Shown: positions 45,301-57,300 of the stretch, piece by piece | Layout of the letters: every line of letters starts with the position of its first letter | Numbering within the stretch: position 1 is the stretch's first letter | DNA from: Maratus speciosus | Lineage: Eukaryota; Arthropoda; Arachnida; Araneae; Salticidae | Length of the DNA stretch: 64,000 nucleotides | Direction of reading: 5' to 3' | Assembly (NCBI GenBank): GCA_963932465.1 | Contig: OZ010786.1 | Span: 599,157,038-599,221,037, forward strand | Position numbers and translations under genes: made by a program | The notes under the pieces: generated by a model | Databases searched by the model: none | What the model was told of the DNA's origin: nothing | The model's input: only the letters and a program-made list of their open reading frames with translations

Positions 45301-48300
45301 AGATATGACATCAAGGTATTTATTTGTATTTTTGCCATCTAGTCTCTTTCTCTGAAACTTTAAAATGTATTATATTTTTGTGAAAAGTATATTTTTTTTC
45401 AATGAAAGATCAAATCTAGTTAATCAAATTGGAAAACTCTTATTATACTAATTTTTTAAGACTTCCTGCTGAAGTTTTCCTTTCTAGTGAGATTGTTTTG
45501 ATTGCAAATTACACATTTCAAATCCAATCAAAATAAAATAATTATGAAGAGTTCACTTTTATGGAATGGAATTTTGTGAAACAACTCTTTGTATAAGGGA
45601 ATTATGTGAAGGATTCACTTTTATTAAATAGAATTTTGTGAAGGGTCCCCAAAAAGGGCCCAATTTTTGCCTTGGATTGACCCCTGTATTTACATTTTAT
45701 TTTTTCACCCTTCTTTCTTTGCTTTTAATAAACCTTCAATATGACTAACTTTTTAATTTTTTGTATTTATTTTTTAATTTATTTTTCAGTATGGATTCAG
45801 CTTTCGCAAATTGTGGGCCTTCACAGGTCCAGGTTTTCTGATGAGCATCGCATACTTAGATCCTGGTAACATTGAATCTGACCTTCAATCTGGTGTTAAG
45901 GCTAACTTCAAGCTACTATGGGTGCTTATGTGGGCCACTATTCTTGGACTATTAATGCAAAGACTTGCTGCAAGACTGGGAACAGTCACTGGCCTCCATT
46001 TGGCAGAGGTTTGTCAAAGAATGTTTCCTGCTGTGCCTCGTTATCTACTGTGGATTATGGTAGAAATTGCTATTATTGGGTCTGACATGCAAGAAGTTAT
46101 AGGAACTGCTATAGCATTCTATCTCCTTTCAAGTGGAAAGTAATTTATTTTATATTATTAAAGAATACTATGATTGTTTCTTTAAGTATTCTTTCTTTAT
46201 TAATAGAACTTAAAAATATTGTTTTAAAACTTCACAATTTTCAAAATAATATATATGTCAGAAATTTTCGAATATAGCAGCACCATTTGGAGAGAGAGAG
46301 TACCCCCTCCTCTCCTCACACTTCCACAAGGAATTTAATATTTCAGAGTATAGTAGATATCACAGGTTAGACTCAAAAAATAATTTGGAGAAATTGTATA
46401 AAAGCTAAAATAACTTGCCAGATTTGATTAAAATAGAAATATTAACATTAAATGAGCCCTTTATACATAGAAATTAATTATCAACAACATTTGCTAAGAA
46501 AACCTTGCTATTGCAGCATTCTCAAAGTAGAATACATTCACCATCATACTTACTTTGGTTAATTTTTAGAATACATGTGAGAATAAAACTGTTAGAATTA
46601 CTTGTCAGCTGTGCACAAGAAATCTATTTTGGTAATGTCTTTTAAGAGATTAACCTAAAACTAAAATTTCCTATAGTAATTATGTTGTTCAGGAGACTAT
46701 AATCTGTCAATACTTTTAGAAAATGTATACTCAACAAGTTCTAAAATATTGAAGGTATGTTGGACAGAATTGTGAATTTAGGCTTTTAAAACATTGCTAT
46801 GTCAAAAACAGATTCATTTTTTGTTTCTTTGTTTTAAGTTTACAGTGATTATTAAAGTGTCAGCTGTGACAACCATTTTTATAATATCTTTACTTCTAAG
46901 GCTGATCTAAATTCATCATTCCTAATTTTGTTAACAAGTCTTTCTTTTAATGTAATCACCATTTTTCCTTTCTAAAATAGTTGTAATTATGTATAAACAA
47001 TTCACAGTGCTTAATTTATTTGGTTTCATAATTATGTATAAAAAGTTCACAGTGCTTAATTTATTTGGTTTCCAGTTAATTTATTCAAGCCCCTAAAACA
47101 ATGCTGTAGTTAAGAAATCGGAGCATATATGCTATAGGCAGAGAGTATTATGCTAAAGAGTATACACTATAGCTTTACTTGAGATGAGAGACAGAGGGTA
47201 TATAGAGAAAATCTTAATGGGCTTAATGAAAATCTTAAAAGTATCTTAAGAAAAACCCTAGAAGTTATATGACATTTACCACCATATATTCTCCTCTATT
47301 GGTCTAAAAATGGATGTTCGTTTAGAATGTTTGCATCACTATACATTTTTTGAGAGGCTACTTTACTCACGCAAAAACACCGCTTGCTAATGTTAACCCC
47401 TAGGGGAGAATTAAAAAAAAAATGTCATTTGCATTTTAATATTTTCAATTTCTTTAATTTTTTTTTGCTTTGGATCACATTCTACAATCGCCGTTTTTGA
47501 TTTTGTTTACAGGTTTTTTTTTTTTTATCAGATACTTTTACTTTTAGAACAGCTTTGGAAAGTGAAAGTATCCTCATAAAAAAAACCTGTAAACAAAATT
47601 AAAAAAGTAAAAAACAGCCTTCATCTAGATCAACCTTAGTTATCCAATGTAAAAAGCAAGACTCCCTTATCATATATTAGACTTGACAATCGCTAAGTTT
47701 CCTTTATCTGCTGTACACGTGGTCAGAAACCACATGGTTGTTCTGCTACTAGCACCATCTAACATGAGACGTAGAAATATTTTTAAATTTGTTTTCCATA
47801 TCTGTTTTCCCATTTTCTTTACGATATGCTAAATATTTGTAGTTTACAAATGATAGCTGTTAAAAAATTTTCATACGTTCTAGACTTTTTTTTAATAACG
47901 TGGACTTATTTTACTGTTAAACAAAAAAAGTTTATTGCTGAATTCTGTTATGTAAATAATAACAATCAGGAAAGAAAAATATTTTTCCATGAATTCGTCA
48001 GTAATATTACATTAGCTTTTGAGGCGCGACCAGAGAACACTCCACTTCTTGGTGCGATTTCAAAATTGCCAAATTGGCGTGTTTTTGTATACTATCTCCC
48101 GGAGCTGCAACATCGGGAGACAGCACGCAAAATTATTATTTGTTTTCTCTTCTCGTATATTTTGAAACTTGAAAGGTTAAAATAAATATTCGATCGATTA
48201 TTTTTACCTGTATTTTTAAGTGAAAATAAGCAAATACTTAAAATTTCAAATTGTTTCGAAATACATTATTTAAAGGAATACATTTTATAAAAAATACCAA

Positions 48301-51300
48301 AAAACAATTCAAATTGGTTTGAAATACATTTTTTAAAGGAATACATTCTATCAAAAATACCAAAAAACAAAATTTTCACTTATCCAAATTATTAAAAAAA
48401 GAACGTTTGTTAACAGTAAGGGGAACAGGGTTTGTTAACAGCAAAGGGAAAAAACAACAATGCTGTTGTTTTTTTAATCAGGGGGCTCAGACCCCTGAAC
48501 CCCCGTTTTTTTTATTCATAATTTTACCTTATACTCTAGGATGTAATTCAAAAGCATCACTCAATCTATCATTTTTAGTCATTCATATCTTGAAGCAATC
48601 AGCCTCTCTTTCATGCATAATTCAATGAAAGCTCAAAAATACAGGTAAAAATAAGAGAAAAATAACCGATCGAATATTTATTCTCACCTTTCAAGCATTC
48701 GTACTTGTTTCAAAATATACGAGATTAGAAAATGAATAATAAAAATCACTCGACTGCAACAGAAAGCACTGTTCACGGCGAAATACAATGCAGCAATCTC
48801 GGACCAGCGTCTAAATTCCCGGCCCGGCAGTAACGTATTTCTAAAAAAATTCAAATAGTCCTCTGATCCTTCTCTTTTGCCCAATAAGAAAGCATTTTAC
48901 AAAAAAATAAGCGTCCAATTAGAAAGCAGTTTACAAAACAAGGAGTTTAAACTATCAACAGCTCTCTCAAGAGAAATCTTAGGGTTGCCATTAGAAAATA
49001 CCAAGGTTGACACATTGGCACATTTATCGCCCATCTGGGGAGAAGTAGAGTGTACTATGAATCACTCGCTTTTGAAATAAATGGATAGCATCTAGATCGC
49101 AAAAGAGTTAAATATTTTAATATATTTTCTCTTTTATATTTTCAAACATGTGATTTACTTTATTATGGTGTTTTGCCTCTTTTCACAGTATAGGTGAAAA
49201 CTGGGAAATTGAGTTAGTAGCCAGTGGCCGGTAGACTCAGTTTCTTTAGTGGCCATTTTTTAAAGTTAGTGGCCACTATAATGTTTCAAACTTTCTTGAC
49301 ATCTAGATAAACTATAATCGCTGTATATATACATATTTTTCTATAAATCAGAGTTTTATAGCAGCCAACTATTCATGATAAGAATAGGGAAGCAGTCAAA
49401 ATTCAAGAAAATTACGTTAAAACCACAAAATCTGTTATATTAATTTTTTTAGAATATATTTTTGGATTATTTGTATATGTTTATAAACACAATTATCAAC
49501 CAAATTACTATTACTTTCTTTATATAAAAAATAACTAAATCAAAATTCCAACAGCTAAGTGTATACAATAATAATAATAATAATATAAAAACACAATAAA
49601 ATGTTATTTAGATTTTATTTAATAAGTAAATGTGCTATTAACATACTACACAAATTACATACAGTTGAAATCTAAGCTGGTGAGTGTATTTCGCAGGATT
49701 AAACAGTATCTCTTGAAGAAAAATAATCTAACTGGTGAGAATGTGGCAGGAGTCGAAATATTGAAGATACTGCAATGTCCTTAAAATCTGCTTCCATCCA
49801 GTGTAGAAGAAAAAAAAAAAAAAAAAAAAAAAAAAAAGAAGGGAACAAATTATTTGAAATGCATGTGGAATCAAAGCTGATGAATATATTTTGCAGAATT
49901 CTTGAAAAAAAAAAATAGAAATTTCTTGTAAAAAAAAAGTGAGGAGCTAGCATATGATGAAAAGTCGAAATATTGAAAATACAGCTAAATCGTTAAAATC
50001 TGCTTGCATCCGGCAGGAAAAAGAATTAACCAGTTTGCTACTTAGGTGTAATCAAAGTAGTGATGCATATTTCCATGAAAAATGCTGAATTTCCGTTGCC
50101 GATCGTTAACAAAATTTATAATCGCCACTTGGCGAGTGGCGACTAAAGTGGCGATCGATGGCCGATTTTTTAATCGCCACTTTTACAACTTTAATCGCCA
50201 CGTGGCGAGTGGCGACCGCTAATTTTCACCTATATTTCACAGTTAATTTAATGTTACAGTATTAATTTAATATCGTTTCTTCAATTTTTTAATTGCACAC
50301 TTTCATTTATTTATTTGTTTATGATTTGTTTTATTTTTGAAGCGATGGGGGATCATTTCATCTTAACATACTCTAGGCTCAAGCTTTACTGTGTTTTCAT
50401 ACAAAGTTTGTATGTATTAATCCATGAAAAGTTTCATAATCGGGTCCACAGCCAATTGGCATATCTTGGCACGCATGGTTTGGTGCATAATTAATATTCT
50501 TGTTGTAACTCACATGTGTTATGCGAGTTACTGTGTATATGAGACCTTATGTATGTCTGTATATGATATATAGAAGTTCAATGCACTTCATAATGTACTA
50601 AAATTTATCTAAGCACGAATCTTGCAATTAGCAGCCTTAATAATAATAATAACGGTAAAACTTAATAACATATATAAATTTCGCGGCAATCAAAGTATTT
50701 TAAGAAAGTTAGAACACGGATAGGACAAACAAACGGGCTGAAGCAACACTTTAAAAAAATTGGAAACATAAAAAAGTTTAATAATCACTTAAATTTATGC
50801 GTGTCCCTTAGCTTTTTCTCACAAAGATAAATTATTGTCATGCTTATGATTTTGGCATTTGTAAATCTTGGTTTGGGATTCTTCATTAATCAGACCTACA
50901 GCCAAATGGCATATTACAGTAGTAGTTTGGCACAAAACTAATTTTATTTTTAAACCATATAAATGATACCACATTGTTCCAGCATTGCTCTTTTTGCAGT
51001 AACTTTGGCTGTGAAACAGATTACATAAAATTTGCTAATACTGCATTGTATAATAAAAGATTGTCACTTTTCCATCTTTGGTGAGAGAAGGAAATTCGGC
51101 AACGTAATTTCTGAAACCTATTCACTGTTTCATATAAAGAAGCAATATTTTTCAATATTTATACAATTTGTTTGATATAAAAAAGCAATTTATCTATTTT
51201 TATATACAAATAAGTAAATTGTATATAAAAAACAATAATAATATCTGTAAATTAAATTTATATATGTAAATTCTTATAAAACAAGCTAACAGTTCGTAAA

Positions 51301-54300
51301 TTTTTTTTTTCATAACTGTTTGTATCAATTGGCAACAAATCTCACTTTTTAAAGCCCAAATTGCACCAAGATTTAAAAAAAAAAAAACCTCGCAAAGACC
51401 TCTTTACTGAAAAAGTACCAATAAATCTTGCATTTAAATCTTCATTTTCAACATTTTTCACATTTTTGAAGGCTAGAAAATAATTGTGCGAAATAACTTA
51501 TTTTTTACGTTTTAATATCAATAACACAATATTTTCCAATTTTCACTATATGTTTGTTCACGGAGTATTACCAGTAGTATGCACCAGATGGCGTAACTTT
51601 CCGGACAAAGTCAGTTAATAAGTTGGCAATTATCGCGGACATTTTCACCCATAGACTTTCTCCGGATTGTCAAGTCTGATATATGATAAGAGAGTCTTGG
51701 TAAAAAGAATTATTTAAAAATACTGAAATGTAAGTGAGATATTTAAAAAAAATTCTTCCATAGGAATAACATTAGTGAGTGGGTGTTTTCATGTGCGTGA
51801 AGTAAACCCTTAATTTCAGTTAAAGCCTAAAGCATGTAGCAGTATTTTTGCATATCTATCTGTTTAACATATGAAAAGCCACAGTATGTGGGTTTGTATT
51901 TCAATATTTCACATATTTATCTTATGCACTAGAAAAAAATAGTCAACGTGAATTTCAAAATTTTGTTACACTAGCATTTGAATTCAGGAATTACTTGATT
52001 GCAAAAGGTAGTTTATAAAGTTTAGATGGTTAAAATGTTCTCAGGATGCCTTTTTTGAAAATGTATCTTATTTTTCTGTTGATTCTATGTAAATTAACAC
52101 ACTTGAGGATTTAGGATTATTGTATTTTGTTGCAGAATACCATTGTATGCAGGTGTTTTGATAACTATAGCTGACACATTTACATTCCTTCTTTTGGATA
52201 AATATGGTTTAAGGAAGTTAGAAGCCTTTTTTGGATTTCTCATTACAGTAATGGCAATAACATTTGGATATGAGGTGATTAATTTGCATTCAGTATTAAC
52301 TATTTATTGTCAACATAAATAAACATACCTATCAACTCATTCAAAATTTGCTAGTTTTCATAAAAATTTTCAAAAATTTCCCAAACTTTTTTTTTCCAAA
52401 TGTTTTTATTTTAAGAATTTTTTTAAAAAAGAAATCCTTTTTTCAAGTCACTAACTCCTTCTATGTTATAAATATTGGTGTTATTTTTTACTTTTTAAAA
52501 ATTAAGTAACTCAGCTTTAGCTATGTAATTTATTTGTATATATATATATATATAATTATTAATTTTAAAATTTAAAATTATATTTCAATTTTGTATTTGT
52601 TGAATGTACAAAATATATGATATAACTAATTTTGTAAAATATTGGAATGAAGTTACTATTTTAGTTCAAAATTTACCTTTTCTTGAGCCTTATGAAAAAA
52701 CGTCAAAGGTACATTATTATATTTTGTTCAATATGCTGTTCACAAACAACAAGATTGTTTCATAATTTACATTTAATATTTTTAAAGAAACTGAATACTT
52801 AATTATGATAATTGCCAAACCGATTTTTTTTTTTAAATTTAATTTAAGAACTTCTCTTAAAATAATCTTTAAAAGTTATAGAGGGGCAGAAAACTTTTTT
52901 TTTAAAGTCTTTAAGTGATAAAAATATATTATCAGAGTTTATCACAATAAGATGCATTTTAATAAATTAAAGAATAAAATGCTCATTTAAAAATACTTAT
53001 GAATCTGTATATATTTAAATTTTTTGTAACAAAACTTGATTTTCAGATATTTTGACAACAGTAACAGTATAAGTTGTTGTGGGGGAAAAAAAGTAAAAAA
53101 AATATATATATGGGGCAGTGGCGTGGCGTGAAAATTTTCAGTGGTCATCGCAATTATTTAAGTTTGTGGTGAAAAATTATTAACTCTAAAATTCAATGGT
53201 TGAATGTTCAAAAAAGAAACTTTAAATCTTACCTTCACTTATACATGAACTCCAAATGTTCTGCTAAAACTGGATCATAGAGTTTTAAAAGCTTATTAAG
53301 AGTTTTAAAATATTGCTTGGTCATCGCCGCATCCAGCGATGACCGGACGCCACGCCACTGATATGAGGCATTCTCACAATCTTTTGACTTTCATGTCCCT
53401 GAATAACAATTTTTATTTGAATACACTTTTTTGTGTTTTTTTTTATTTCATATACTGGGGAACATCCCATTGCATGATTGCACAACAATATTAACGAGAT
53501 AAATAAGTTTTGGACGATGTTGGGCGTCCAAACACCTGGAAAACTCCTATACCGTCCTGTGGCCCTACGCTGATTTTTAAGTCTGGAGCTGTCTGGATAA
53601 AATTGTTTCAATAAAAATAATTCGATGTAATTTTTTTCTGAAACTGGAACTATTTTTTTATATAAATATGTAGCTAAAAATTAACCTGCACACATTTTTA
53701 GGGTTGTTATTATTTTTTAAACTCTGTCCCTGGGTTTTAGATTCCTTACCATCCCTCTTCTAAAATTATACAGAAAATCATTTCAGATGCAGACACAGAT
53801 TTTTTTTCAAGTTTTTTCTCGTGCAGAAATATGCTAGAGAAATAATGTTTAAAATTCTTTGGCAGGAAATTTACTGTAGAATTTTAATCAGCATTTAAAT
53901 ATCAATTTCAAGCATTGTGTCTTTATTGGTAGTCTTACCGTCTCCAAGGTTTATTCCTGCACTTTTCGAGGTAAATAATAATAAAAAAAAATTAATCCAA
54001 TGTTAACAACTGTTTCTAAAAATGAATGAACATTGTGGCTATCACTTAGTCTTAACATGATTTTCCTAAAAATAGGTGGTAATTTTTCTTACCGTTCCAT
54101 CCTTACCATCCCTTTTTTTTACCATTTCGTCCTTTTTTTTCCAATACCATCCCCCTTTTTTACCTTACCATCCCTTCTTTAACACCCCTGTTAGACAATG
54201 TTATACAAAAATTCTGTATTAAAAGTATTACATTGTTATTATTTCTTATTTGAATGCCCTGTGGGTACTATGCAAATTCATTATAAGGAAAAATTTAGAA

Positions 54301-57300
54301 GAAAATAAAAAGTTATAGGGGTAAAATGGTAAGGAAAATTAAACTCGCAAGTTTAACTTAAACCTCAGTTAAATAAAAAAATTTTTGCTGCTGACCATTT
54401 TTTCTTTCTTTTGAATCATTAAGGCATTCGTCTATCAGATTAAAATGTTATTTTAGCAAGTTTAATTTGTCAGATTTTTTTTCCGAAAAGTTAAAAGATT
54501 GTGAGAATGCCCCATATATATATATATATATTATTTCATAGTTTTGTTTTATATTTATAGTACTATGAGAAATGATATTTTCAGTTATATGTACATTTGA
54601 ATTAAGTTTTTCATAGAACTTTATAGTTTCAATTTAAAATGCATTATTGATGTTTTATGAATATGACAATTTAAGCCTAATTATTTCTTATTTGAATATG
54701 AAAATCTATAAAGTAAAACCTATATATTAACTTGGTAAAAATTTACAACTGTTGATACTGTTATTTTAAAGTACATTAATACTCACAATTAAAATATTGC
54801 ACAGCATAGATTTTTTAACTGTTCTTCAAAATGAAATAAAATTTTCTATTTTTTTTTTTTTCAAGACCTCTTAGTAGTGGTTTCTAGAATTGTTTAAAAA
54901 TGTTAAATCAAAAAATATTTTTAAAGCTTATTTAAGGGGACTTGCTGCTCTTTTAACAATCTTTATAATTTAAATACTTTACCATTTTGGCATATTATTA
55001 AATGATTTTATCAATAAAATAGACAATTCTGTTAGTACAATATGAAAAATTTAATTTTTAAAATAAATTTAATGAAAATTAAAAAACTTCTTTTCACCTA
55101 CAGCATATTTTGTAGTAGGTTTTTTTTTTGTGTGTGTGTGTGTTTATGTGTGTGTTTTATGGTGCTTATAGAAGTTTTGCCTATAACTTTAAGGACCATA
55201 TTATCAAAAAGTTAACTAATTTAAGAAAAAATAAAATAAGATGTTTTGACGTATGTAAAAATAGAGCAAAAAATATTAGTATACGTAACATTTATTATTA
55301 ATATTTTTCAAAAATTACTTATTGCAAATTGGATCCTCAATTTCATAAAACATACCACAAGGAATGTCAATAAAGAGAAATCAAATAAATTAAGAAATAT
55401 ACGTTGAAGATTTAGCATTTTGAATATATAGATATATTGTAAAAACACAAGCTGCGAAAAATTAATTCAAAGATTATAACTCTGAATGATTTAAAAGGAA
55501 ATGGAGTCAGTAAAAATCCTTGTCTAAAAGACATGTTAAGTAAAAAGTTGAAACATTGATATTTTCATCATTTTCTAATTGAAGGTTGGCTAGCAGTGTT
55601 GAATTCAGACATTTTTCTCCGGGAAGGATTTCTGAGGCTTCAGGGGGGAGGGGGGAACACATTATAGTTCCAGGGGAGAAATTGTACTTTTTGACCATTG
55701 AAAACATAAAATCTCAAAATCTTCCAGGAGGGGACATCTTCTTTCTCCATGCACCCCCCCCTGAATTCAACACTGATGGCTAGCATATATTTAAGTAATT
55801 TATGAAACATTTAATTAGTCATTGATTGAATAATGGTTCTTTATTTATAGTACATAACAGCATCTCCTTCACAAGCATCTGTTGTTCAAGGTTTATTTGT
55901 GCCTTCATGTACTGGCTGTGATAGTGAAGCTTTAAAACAAGCCGTTGGGATAGTAGGGGCAGTTATTATGCCCCATAACTTGTTTTTGCATTCTGCTCTT
56001 GTTAAGGTAAGTTCAGTTTTCTAGTCACTGTCTTATTGTTAACTATTATAATAATCAACTTAATAAAGTTAATTAACACAGTTAAGAAAATTTTAAACTT
56101 CATTTGAAAAGCCAATTTTATCTAACATTTTATGTGTCCATTTTGTTCTTTAAGTTGGGGAAAATTAAAAAATATTTTTGATTGATTAAATATTTTTAAT
56201 TAATTTTTTAATCAGCTCTTCAAAATTATTTATTAAATTATGTAAGTGAAAAACTGATATATTTATACTGAAATATATTTTTTAGAAAAATGCTGAAATG
56301 ATTGATGTATATATTAATATAGTTTCTGTATCTTTATCTACTAATGTCACAATTTTTTTTTTCCAGTCTCGCGATATTGACAGACGCAATAAAGACAAAC
56401 TGAAAGAAGCCAATAAATATTATTTTATAGAATCAACAATTGCCTTATTTGTATCTCTAATCATAAATATTTTTGTAGTGGCTGTATTTGCTGAAGGATT
56501 GTATGGAAAAACAAATCAAGAAGTGGTAAGTATTTTTACGTTGGTTTTGTTTCATGAAATTCAGTCTTCTTCCATTTTTTGAAAGTATACAGTAGATTCC
56601 CTGAAATCTGCACAGCTTGAAGCCACACGTTGTGTGGATTTTGGAATTTTGTGGATTTCTTACCATTGCTTTGTTTACATTTTTTAAAACAGTAATTTGA
56701 ATTTAATAATGCAATCAAAATTAAGAAATAAACTAAAATAATAAAAATTAATATAGTTTTAAAAATGATTAAATTATTAAAAATGAAGGTCAAGTAAATA
56801 ATATTATATAATTAAATATGTATAATAAAGATGAGATACGTTTTCTTGAATTTTTCAATAAAACTTCCCTCATAAAGTTCCCCTACTAATTGACATCAAA
56901 ATCATAAAATAAGGAAGTTTTATTTCAGGTTTAGACAGACTTAATAACCAAAAAAGCTTGATTAATTCATAAATATATTTGATAAAAAGATAGCAATTAC
57001 CAGTGATATCAGCAATATCTTGAATTTTTTCAGAAATAAATTTATATTTCCTTCATAAAAAGTGTGAGTTCAGTCATATTAATGCTAATTTCATATTAAA
57101 ATAGATACTGAAGGATATAAAAAAGCAGTCTGTAATTTTGTCCCTATATCTGAACTGAAAGTTTCATTGTTTACATCCGAGATGATGTGCGGATTTGAGG
57201 GAGTCTGCTGTATTATTTAAATTGCTTTCATCTGCTTTCTCTCTTACTATTTCTAAATAATTTTTTAAAATATTTATTTCAGCATAATCTTTGTGTTGAT

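Larger units (their letters stand above)
42905..45789. other. Right part of Nramp intron 2
   Basis: AT-rich. Contains a C run (43373-43388), a tRNA-like SINE head (43586-43655), T runs (44240-44270), a 12-bp perfect hairpin (44953-44980) and a two-copy duplication (45540-45642). No coding exon is expected or seen. Confidence 0.5.
47657..51699. mobile_element. 4.0-kb TIR element with exact 8-bp duplication
   Basis: Ends CAAGACTCCCTTATCATATA and, inverted, CAAGACTCTCTTATCATATA, with similarity extending through 'gacttgacaatc'. GTAAAAAG flanks both ends (47649-47656, 51700-51707, 8 of 8). No recognised transposase. The frames 47826-48185 and 48877-49080 have no domain I know. A hAT-like MITE (49189-50234) lies inside. 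Confidence 0.85.
47354..51809. mobile_element. TTAA-type palindromic MITE split by a 4-kb insertion
   Basis: The left piece 47354-47656 begins GAGGCTACTTTACTCACG; the right piece 51708-51809 ends, inverted, GGGTTTACTTCACGCAC with TTAA at 51810-51813 (ttga at 47350-47353). The left piece includes an inner inverted repeat (47510-47620, 'tttttgattttgtttacagg' and its inverse). It is the same family as the intact copy at 61045-61449. The element 47657-51699 lies in it. Confidence 0.7.
52275..55850. other. Nramp intron 4
   Basis: 3576 bp. Contains the nested pair at 53112-54513 and the hAT MITE at 55594. The rest is AT-rich with a (TG)n tract at 55130-55152. Confidence 0.6.

Noticed and set aside
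47826..48185. 119-codon open frame inside the 4-kb intronic element
   Set aside because: No recognisable domain, low-complexity start, overlaps an inverted repeat. Not enough to call a gene.
55586..55783. Open frames on both strands near Nramp exon 5
   Set aside because: They read through the terminal inverted repeats of a hAT MITE.
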